Shown in pieces: positions 58,608-64,000 of a DNA stretch of 64,000 nucleotides. The translations under genes and the position numbers were made by a program. Under the pieces are notes generated by a model. That model was not told the DNA's origin. It saw nothing but the letters and a program-made list of their open reading frames with translations, and searched no databases. The DNA lies in assembly GCA_964626065.1 (NCBI GenBank), contig CAZVDE010000001.1:1-64000 (forward strand). Reading direction: 5' to 3'. This DNA is from UBA3910 sp964626065. Its GTDB lineage: Bacteria > Bacillota > Limnochordia > Darwinibacteriales > Darwinibacteriaceae. Positions within the stretch are counted from its first letter, which is position 1, and every line of letters starts with the position of its first letter.

Positions 58608-60242
58608 TCATTAAGCCAGACTGTTGATTTTGATATTGCCACGATCATCGCTGCTGAATTCAATGTGGAGACGAAATCAGAGTTGGATTTGGCCGAGGAG
58701 ATCTTCGCCGACGTCTGTGAAGATCCCAGCGCCCAAATCACCAGGCCTCCCGTTGTGACGATCATGGGGCATGTTGATCACGGTAAGACCACTCTTTTAG
58801 ACTCCATACGCGAGACCAAGGTGACCGCTACCGAAGCGGGCGGCATCACGCAGCATATCGGCGCTTATCAGATTGTTTATAAAGACCATCCGATTACATT
58901 TCTTGATACCCCCGGCCATGAAGCGTTTACCGCCATGCGATCTAGGGGGGCGGGGGTAACGGACGTGGCGGTACTCGTTGTGGCCGCCAATGACGGGGTC
59001 ATGCCTCAGACGGTGGAAGCAATCAATCATGCTAAAGCCGCCGGCGTGCCCATTATAGTCGCCATCAACAAAATAGACCTGCAAGCGGCCAACCCCGAAC
59101 GGGTCAAGCAGGAACTGACGGAACACGGTTTAGTAGTTGAAGAATGGGGCGGGGACACTATTGCTGTGGACGTTTCGGCGCTGCGGGCGGAGGGTATAGA
59201 TGAGCTGTTGGAGATGATCCTTTTGGTCGCGGAAGTGGAGGATCTTAAGGCCAATCCCGATTGCCCGGCGCGCGGTACCGTCATCGAGGCACAGCTCGAT
59301 CGGGGGCGGGGGTCAGTAGCCACCGTGCTAATTTCTTCCGGTACCCTTCGGATCGGAGATGCTTTTGCAGTGGGCAACGAATGCGGCAAAGTGCGGGCCC
59401 TGATTAACGATCAAGGCCAAAATATTCAGGAGGCCGGGCCGTCCACACCGGTGGAAGTGTTGGGCATTGCGGGTGTACCTGCGGCAGGTGATCCATTTGT
59501 GGTTGTTAAGGATGAACAAACCGCGCGCCAAGTCGCGGCCATTCAGCGCGAGAAACAGCGCGAACGCGAATTAAGCAGATTCAGCCGGGTCACTCTAGAC
59601 GATCTATTCCAGAAGATTCAAGAAGGGGAAGTCAAGGAACTTAACTTAGTAATTAAGGCTGATGTGCAGGGTTCGGCCGAAGCGGTCCGCTCTTCTTTGG
59701 AAAAGCTGTCCACCGATGAAGTAAAGGTCAACATCATCCATCAGGCGGTAGGAGCCGTATCCGAGTCGGACGTTTTGTTGGCGGCGGCCTCCAACGCGAT
59801 CATAATCGGCTTTAACGTACGGCCCGAACCAAACGCCCGCAAGGCGGCAGAGCGCGATGGGGTTGATATTCGCGTCTACCGCATCATTTATAATCTCTTA
59901 GACGATGTGAGGGCAGCCATGGCCGGATTGCTCGACCCTGAATTTAAAGAGCAAATTTTGGGCCGTGCCCAAGTGCGCCAGACATTTAAGGTCCCCGGCG
60001 CAGTGGTGGCCGGCTGCTATATAGTGGAGGGCAAGGTTACTCGCGTAGCCGAAGTGCGCCTACTGCGCGATAACGTCATTGTCCACGAGGGCAAGATTTC
60101 TTCCCTGAGGCGCTTTAAAGATGATGTACGTGAGGTAACCCAAGGATATGAGTGCGGCATCGGCATCGAACGCTTTAACGATGTGAAAGAAGGAGACGTC
60201 ATTGAAGCCTTTGCCATGGTTAGAATAGAACGAACCCTTTAG
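58608..60242 (+). CDS. infB: Translation initiation factor IF-2, G domain to C-terminus
   Basis: 544 codons in frame from 58608. It opens with the end of an IF2_N-like stretch (VDFDIATIIAAEFNVE), then the G domain with GHVDHGKTTLLDSIR, DTPGHEAFTAMRSRG and NKIDL. Domain II (RGTVIEAQLDRGRGSVATVL), domain III (VIKADVQGSAEAVRSSLEKL) and domain IV (RVYRIIYNLLDDV, GYECGIGIERFNDVKEGD), which binds fMet-tRNA, complete it. It recruits initiator tRNA to the 30S subunit. Confidence 0.97.
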   Translation, partial: SLSQTVDFDIATIIAAEFNVETKSELDLAEEIFADVCEDPSAQITRPPVVTIMGHVDHGKTTLLDSIRETKVTATEAGGITQHIGAYQIVYKDHPITFLDTPGHEAFTAMRSRGAGVTDVAVLVVAANDGVMPQTVEAINHAKAAGVPIIVAINKIDLQAANPERVKQELTEHGLVVEEWGGDTIAVDVSALRAEGIDELLEMILLVAEVEDLKANPDCPARGTVIEAQLDRGRGSVATVLISSGTLRIGDAFAVGNECGKVRALINDQGQNIQEAGPSTPVEVLGIAGVPAAGDPFVVVKDEQTARQVAAIQREKQRERELSRFSRVTLDDLFQKIQEGEVKELNLVIKADVQGSAEAVRSSLEKLSTDEVKVNIIHQAVGAVSESDVLLAAASNAIIIGFNVRPEPNARKAAERDGVDIRVYRIIYNLLDDVRAAMAGLLDPEFKEQILGRAQVRQTFKVPGAVVAGCYIVEGKVTRVAEVRLLRDNVIVHEGKISSLRRFKDDVREVTQGYECGIGIERFNDVKEGDVIEAFAMVRIERTL

Positions 60243-60253
60243 GAGTGATAGAA

Positions 60254-60619
60254 ATGACTAGTCGGCATGTAAGAGTCGGCGAGGAGATAAAGCGCGAAGT
60301 GAGTTCTATTGTTGCGACTGAAGTTAAGGATCCCCGCTTGGGCATGCTGAGCATTACCGATGTAGATGTATCCCGGGATTTATCGTTCGCCAAGATTTAT
60401 TTCAGTATGCTGGGCTCAGAACAGGAAAGGGAAAGAACGCTGGAAGGCCTAAACAGGGCCAAGGGCTTTATCCGCACCGAACTTGCCAAAAGGATTCGGG
60501 TTCGGCATACGCCTGAAATCAGCTTTCATTTCGACCCATCCTTGGAGCATGGTGCAAAAATGAATGCGCTTTTAAAATCGCTGCAAAGCGGAGAAGATGA
60601 GGACCAAAAAGAGGAATGA
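60254..60619 (+). CDS. rbfA: Ribosome-binding factor A
   Basis: 121 residues from ATG 60254 (AGGAG 8 bases upstream; GTG 60245 overlaps it). RbfA fold: RHVRVGEEIKREVSSIVATEVKDPRLG, SITDVDVSRDLSFAKIYFS, and RTELAKRIRVRHTPEISFHFDPSLEHG. Helps mature the 16S rRNA 5' end. ATGA overlap with nrnA. Confidence 0.95.
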   Translation: MTSRHVRVGEEIKREVSSIVATEVKDPRLGMLSITDVDVSRDLSFAKIYFSMLGSEQERERTLEGLNRAKGFIRTELAKRIRVRHTPEISFHFDPSLEHGAKMNALLKSLQSGEDEDQKEE

Positions 60620-61599
60620 ACACCCTTTTTGAGCTGGCAAGCTATTTGCAGAACAACGATGATTATGTTCTGGTGGGCCACGAACGGCCGGACCACGACA
60701 GCCTCGGCTCTATGCTGGGGCTGTATTTCGGCCTGCGCCGTTTGGGAAAAAAATGCAGGCTGGTCAGCGGCGATCCTCCCTTGGACAATTTAAGCTGGCC
60801 CGGCCTTGAGTTAATCGAGTACATCCCGGACGGGTTTCACCCCGGGGAAAGCTGTGTTATCGTTTTGGATTGCGAACCTAAGCGCACCGGCAGGCTTGCC
60901 CAGGGTGTCCTGGCAGCCAAACGGCTGGTAAACATCGATCACCACCGGCGCGGGCGCGGCAGGGGCGATATTGTCTATGTGGATCATGAGGAGGCCGCAA
61001 CCTGTGTCATTGTCTATCGGCTGCTCGGGCAGCTTTCCGTTCCGCTTACACAGGAGATTGCAACCGTTTTATACGGAGGTATTTTAGGGGATACGGGCGG
61101 ATTTCGCCACGCCAACACCACAAGCGAGGTGCTGGCCATAGCCGCCGAACTTTTGAGTTTCGGCCTTGAACCGGCTGTTTTGGCCACAGAGATATTTTCG
61201 TCTCACCCGCTCAATTATCTCAGGTTTTTGGGGCACTCTCTTAACAAGTTGAAGACAGCCCTAGATGGAAGGCTTGTTTGGGTCTCCGTCAGCTTAGCCG
61301 ATTACGGGCAATTCGGCGTGGATCCCAACCGGCATGATTATTTGATTGACCATATTCGCTCCGTTGATACCGCTGAAATTGCCATCGTGCTTCGAGAAAC
61401 AAGCGCGGGCGAGATCCGCATCGGATTTCGCGCCAAAAAGGCCGATGTCAGCGCCTTAGCGCGCCGTTTCGGCGGCGGCGGGCACCGCTTGGCCTCCGGG
61501 GCCACCGTGGCCGGGGATCTGGGGGAAATTACCGAAGCGGTTGTGGAAGCGGCCGCCCAATACTTATTGACAGGTGAAGTAAATGAACGGCATAGTTAA
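60616..61599 (+). CDS. nrnA: NrnA-type DHH/DHHA1 phosphoesterase
   Basis: 327 residues. DHH domain with GHERPDHDSLGSMLGL, VLDCE, NIDHHRR, ILGDTGGFRH, and a DHHA1 C-terminus with RRFGGGGHRLASGATV. Degrades nanoRNA oligonucleotides, 3'-phosphoadenosine phosphate and often c-di-AMP or pGpG. In B. subtilis nrnA lies elsewhere, but rbfA-nrnA-truB is common in clostridia. Overlaps truB by 17 bases. Confidence 0.93.
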   Translation: MNTLFELASYLQNNDDYVLVGHERPDHDSLGSMLGLYFGLRRLGKKCRLVSGDPPLDNLSWPGLELIEYIPDGFHPGESCVIVLDCEPKRTGRLAQGVLAAKRLVNIDHHRRGRGRGDIVYVDHEEAATCVIVYRLLGQLSVPLTQEIATVLYGGILGDTGGFRHANTTSEVLAIAAELLSFGLEPAVLATEIFSSHPLNYLRFLGHSLNKLKTALDGRLVWVSVSLADYGQFGVDPNRHDYLIDHIRSVDTAEIAIVLRETSAGEIRIGFRAKKADVSALARRFGGGGHRLASGATVAGDLGEITEAVVEAAAQYLLTGEVNERHS

Positions 61600-62515
61600 C
61601 CTACTCAAGCCCCCGGGCATGAGCTCACATCAGGCAGTTGCCTTTTTAAGGCGGCAGCTGAAGATGAAACAGATCGGCCATACCGGCACACTTGATCCGG
61701 GAGCAAGCGGTGTGCTGCCCTTAGTTGTAGGTAAGGCCACTAGGCTTTCCCAATACTTAACAGAACACGATAAAGTTTACCTAGCAGAGCTGACGCTGGG
61801 TCTTTCCACCACAACCCAAGACGGCGGAGGCGCCACTGTAGAAATGAACACGGAGTTCGCCGTTACGCCCTGGCGGCTGGCGGATGTGCTGGCTTCTTTC
61901 CAAGGCGAGATTGAACAAGTCCCGCCCATGGCTTCCGCGGTACGCGTTGGGGGCAAACGCCTGTACGAGCTGGCGCGCCGGGGAATCACGGTATCCCGCC
62001 CCGAGCGCAGGGTTCATGTGTATTCGATTAACATTGAGCGCATTTGGAGTGAGGACCAGTCCAAACTGGGTTTCGGCACCAGAATTTTACTGCGCATTGC
62101 CTGTTCAAAGGGTACATATATACGTACTTTATGCCATGACATGGGCGCTGAATTAGGCGTGCCCGGCCATCTGTCTTTTTTAACCCGCACCCAAAGCGGC
62201 CCTTTTTCGTCAGCACAGGCCTGCACTGTAGAAGAAATTGAAGATTATGTGGATAAGGGCGATTTCAGCTTTCTATTACCCCCGGAAGCGGGGCTGGCGG
62301 AGTGGGTGAAGGTAAAGGTACACCCCCTCGTGGAAGAACGCCTCAAACACGGAAACTTTATCTTACCCGAACACCTCGTTGATGTCCCCGGGCCTCTGGC
62401 CATCGGTGAGCGGGTAGTCTTGCTGAGCGTTGAAGGTGAAATGCTGGCCTTGGCGGAAATAAAAAAGACGGACCAATTAATATGTCAACCCTTCCGGGTT
62501 TTTGCGGGGGAATAA
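61583..62515 (+). CDS. truB: tRNA pseudouridine-55 synthase
   Basis: 310 residues. NLLKPPGMSSHQAV, the catalytic GHTGTLDPGASGVLPL (Asp38), YLAELTLGLST and CSKGTYIRTLCHDMG. The C-terminus is a PUA-like domain. TruB forms Psi55 in the T-loop of tRNA, next to the U54 methylated by TrmFO. Its 3' end provides the G-rich ribosome site of ribF. Confidence 0.96.
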   Translation: MNGIVNLLKPPGMSSHQAVAFLRRQLKMKQIGHTGTLDPGASGVLPLVVGKATRLSQYLTEHDKVYLAELTLGLSTTTQDGGGATVEMNTEFAVTPWRLADVLASFQGEIEQVPPMASAVRVGGKRLYELARRGITVSRPERRVHVYSINIERIWSEDQSKLGFGTRILLRIACSKGTYIRTLCHDMGAELGVPGHLSFLTRTQSGPFSSAQACTVEEIEDYVDKGDFSFLLPPEAGLAEWVKVKVHPLVEERLKHGNFILPEHLVDVPGPLAIGERVVLLSVEGEMLALAEIKKTDQLICQPFRVFAGE

Positions 62516-62518
62516 AAG

Positions 62519-63466
62519 CTGAAGATAAACTGGATCAACCACAACAATTCCAAGGCGCGCAGCATAGCTTTAGGCACGTTTGATGGTGTGCACCGGGGTC
62601 ATCAGCGCTTGCTGGAAGAGACGCGCAAGCGGCGCCCCACACAGGGAACAAGCTGTGTGTTCACCTTTGATGTGCCGCCCGAACAGTATTTTCGTGGCCG
62701 TTTCGCCCTGCTCACATCCTTCCCGGCCAAAGTAGATAAAATCTTGGCCCACGGCATAGAGGAAATAGCCTGGCTGCCTTTTAATCAGGAACTTGCCACC
62801 CTTGCGGCGGAAGATTTTATAACCGAGTTCTTAGTAAAGCAGCTGGCGGCAAGGCACGTAGTCTGCGGCTTTAATTTTCGCTTCGGCCGCGGGCGCGAAG
62901 GTGACGGTGCCTATCTAAAAAAGATGGGTGCTCGCTACGGCTACGAAGTCAGCGAAGTGGGCCCCGTCACGGGCTGTGCAGGCGAAACAATCAGCAGCAC
63001 CGCCATACGCCGCCTCATTGCCGCCGGAAAACTAGAGCAAGCATCCCGCTATCTGGGCCATTATCCGGCCTATTTGGGAAAGGTAGTGTACGGTGAGGGC
63101 CGAGGCAGGCTCTTGGGTTTTCCCACCGCCAATTTGGAAATCAACCCGCTACTGCTTCTACCCGCGGAAGGGGTCTATCTCACTTGGTGCATTCTTGAAA
63201 ACAACCTGGGAGTCCCCGCGGTGGCCTCCATCGGTAAAAACCCCACCTTTGCGGGCCGGGTGCAGACAATCGAAGCCTATATCTTGGATTTCGACGGGGA
63301 TCTTTACCACCGAGAGTTGGAAATTCAGTTCCTGCAGCGCCTGCGGGGCATCTGTAAATATGATTCTCCCGCGGAATTACAAAAACAGATCGGCGCGGAT
63401 ATCTCAGCCGCCAGGCGGCTCGTGGGCGGATTTCATTGCCAAGCAGGGCGAATTGTGTTACGATAG
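62519..63466 (+). CDS. ribF: Bifunctional riboflavin kinase/FAD synthetase, probable CTG start
   Basis: 315 residues when begun at CTG 62519, which sits 8 bases after GCGGGGG. No ATG, GTG or TTG exists in frame until GTG 62588, which would cut off the FMN adenylyltransferase motif ALGTFDGVHRGHQ. FAD synthetase domain (about 15-170; VCGFNFRFGRGREG, SSTAIRRLIAAG) and riboflavin kinase domain (about 185-305; GRGRLLGFPTANLE, PAEGVYL). Converts riboflavin to FMN and FAD. 315 is a normal length. Confidence 0.92.
   Translation: MKINWINHNNSKARSIALGTFDGVHRGHQRLLEETRKRRPTQGTSCVFTFDVPPEQYFRGRFALLTSFPAKVDKILAHGIEEIAWLPFNQELATLAAEDFITEFLVKQLAARHVVCGFNFRFGRGREGDGAYLKKMGARYGYEVSEVGPVTGCAGETISSTAIRRLIAAGKLEQASRYLGHYPAYLGKVVYGEGRGRLLGFPTANLEINPLLLLPAEGVYLTWCILENNLGVPAVASIGKNPTFAGRVQTIEAYILDFDGDLYHRELEIQFLQRLRGICKYDSPAELQKQIGADISAARRLVGGFHCQAGRIVLR
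63436..63464 (+). promoter_or_regulatory. Probable sigma-A promoter of rpsO-pnp
   Basis: TTGCCA at 63436-63441, a 17-base spacer and TACGAT at 63459-63464, within the last codons of ribF. Start near 63471; a hairpin then precedes rpsO. Confidence 0.6.
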
Positions 63467-63485
63467 CTAGTGGAAACCCTTTACT

Positions 63486-63514
63486 AGGAAAAACGCATCT
63501 CCGGCGTTTTTCTT
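63486..63514 (+). other. A/T-rich hairpin in the rpsO leader
   Basis: GAAAAACGC (63488-63496), loop ATCTCCG, GCGTTTTTC (63504-63512). A perfect 9-bp stem, extendable by two pairs, with few G-C pairs and only TT after it. It could be the weak terminator of truB-ribF or a leader element for S15, 37 bases before the rpsO start. Confidence 0.6.
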
Positions 63515-63551
63515 GGGAAGCGGAGTTTTACAAAATTTTGGAGGTGCTGTT

Positions 63552-63818
63552 TTGATTACGCACGATGCAAAAACAAAAATTATTGATCAGTTCAGCAGGC
63601 ATGAAAACGATACGGGCTCACCCGAGGTGCAGATTGCCTTAGTGACCAAGAGGATCCAAGAACTTACTGAGCATCTTAAGGTGCATAAAAATGATCATCA
63701 TTCGCGCCGCGGGCTGTATAAAATGATCGGGCAGAGAAGGGGACTCTTGAATTATCTGATGAAAAAAGATATTGAGCGCTACCGTACTCTCATTGAAGAA
63801 CTCGGGTTGCGCCGATAA
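63552..63818 (+). CDS. rpsO: 30S ribosomal protein S15
   Basis: 88 residues from TTG 63552, seven bases after TGGAGGTG; the longer frame from 63513 has no ribosome site. Signature KIIDQFSRHENDTGSPEVQIALVT, LKVHKNDHHSRRGLYKMIGQRRGLLNYL. Primary 16S-binding protein. Followed by a terminator and pnp. Confidence 0.97.
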   Translation: MITHDAKTKIIDQFSRHENDTGSPEVQIALVTKRIQELTEHLKVHKNDHHSRRGLYKMIGQRRGLLNYLMKKDIERYRTLIEELGLRR

Positions 63819-63823
63819 ATAAG

Positions 63824-63847
63824 AAGCGGGCAGCCCCCGCTTTTTTT
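63824..63847 (+). terminator. Intrinsic terminator after rpsO
   Basis: AAGCGGG (63824-63830), short loop, CCCGCTT (63836-63842), within a run of seven T (63841-63847). Some polymerase must read through, or pnp has its own promoter; a TATACT at 63877-63882 lacks a clear -35 box. Confidence 0.9.
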
Positions 63848-63920
63848 GTAACTAACTGAATAACAAGAGTAAGGGCTATACTATTGTAAAGCCTAGAACA
63901 ACATAAATGGAGGTTAAAAT

Positions 63921-64000
63921 ATGATCACCATGGTAACCGAGTTTCGCATGGAATTGGGCGGTAGGCCGCTCGTTCTCGAATTTGGTGGCCTGGCAAAACA
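63921..64000 (+). CDS. pnp: Polyribonucleotide nucleotidyltransferase (PNPase), start only
   Basis: ATG 63921, eight bases after GGAGG, opens MITMVTEFRMELGGRPLVLE, continuing FGGLAK to the window end. The ELGGR.L.LE.G.LAKQ pattern is the N-terminus of PNPase, and rpsO-pnp is universal in Bacillota. Only 26 full codons are visible. Confidence 0.88.
   Translation, partial: MITMVTEFRMELGGRPLVLEFGGLAK

Noticed and set aside
62588..63466. ribF starting at GTG 62588
   Set aside because: It deletes the essential GTFDG nucleotide-binding motif and has no ribosome site.

Overview
The window is a contiguous, gene-dense stretch of a Bacillota (Firmicutes) chromosome. It is draft quality, because two runs of exactly 100 N mark assembly gaps. 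The gene order ftsY-ylxM-ffh-rpsP-khpA-rimM-trmD-rplS ... topA-trmFO-xerC-hslVU-[flagellar operon]-sigD-rpsB-tsf-pyrH-frr-uppS-cdsA-dxr-rseP-ispG-proS-polC-rimP-nusA-rnpM-ylxQ-infB-rbfA-nrnA-truB-ribF-rpsO-pnp is the classic Bacillota backbone. A PolC-type polymerase, strong Shine-Dalgarno sites and frequent GTG/TTG starts agree with this. I cannot place it below phylum level; it looks like a deep-branching, flagellated clostridial-type lineage. Almost every gene is on the plus strand; only comM is on the minus strand.

Layout. 1-7350: end of ftsY, then the SRP/ribosome-maturation operon (ylxM to rplS), lepB, rbgA, rnhB, a yraN cut by a gap, and a D-Ala-D-Ala carboxypeptidase missing its start. 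7351-11250: a tandem Lrp/AsnC pair, convergent comM, a small zinc-ribbon protein with its own strong promoter, and dprA. 11251-17700: topA, trmFO, xerC, hslV and hslU, closed by a terminator. 17801-40945: a flagellar and motility operon running from flgB to sigD and two small downstream genes. It encodes rod, MS-ring, export apparatus, hook, stator, SRP-like GTPases, a PilZ protein and the motility sigma factor. It contains no chemotaxis genes and only one C-ring SpoA protein besides FliG. 40946-55740: rpsB, tsf, pyrH, frr, a small unknown, isoprenoid and phospholipid genes (uppS, cdsA, dxr, ispG), rseP, proS, a family-2 glycosyltransferase and polC. 55741-64000: the rimP-nusA-infB translation/transcription operon, then nrnA, truB, ribF, rpsO and the start of pnp.

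Main points of interest. (1) PolC is about 1142 residues because the DnaQ-type proofreading exonuclease normally inserted in the PHP domain is absent, while the PHP metal ligands all look intact. (2) ribF appears to start at a CTG codon; the first conventional start codon would delete its nucleotide-binding GTFDG motif. fliK has a similarly ambiguous start, GTG within the Shine-Dalgarno or a well-spaced ATA. (3) The flagellar switch has one FliY-like protein with a degenerate CheC domain and no FliM gene in the operon. (4) The leaders of rpsB and rimP-nusA can fold into candidate regulatory structures. (5) Two paired Lrp regulators lie behind a perfect 10-bp inverted repeat. Six good sigma-A promoters and several intrinsic terminators can be read directly. 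No mobile element, CRISPR array, tRNA or rRNA is seen, and no stretch longer than 300 bases lacks a gene.
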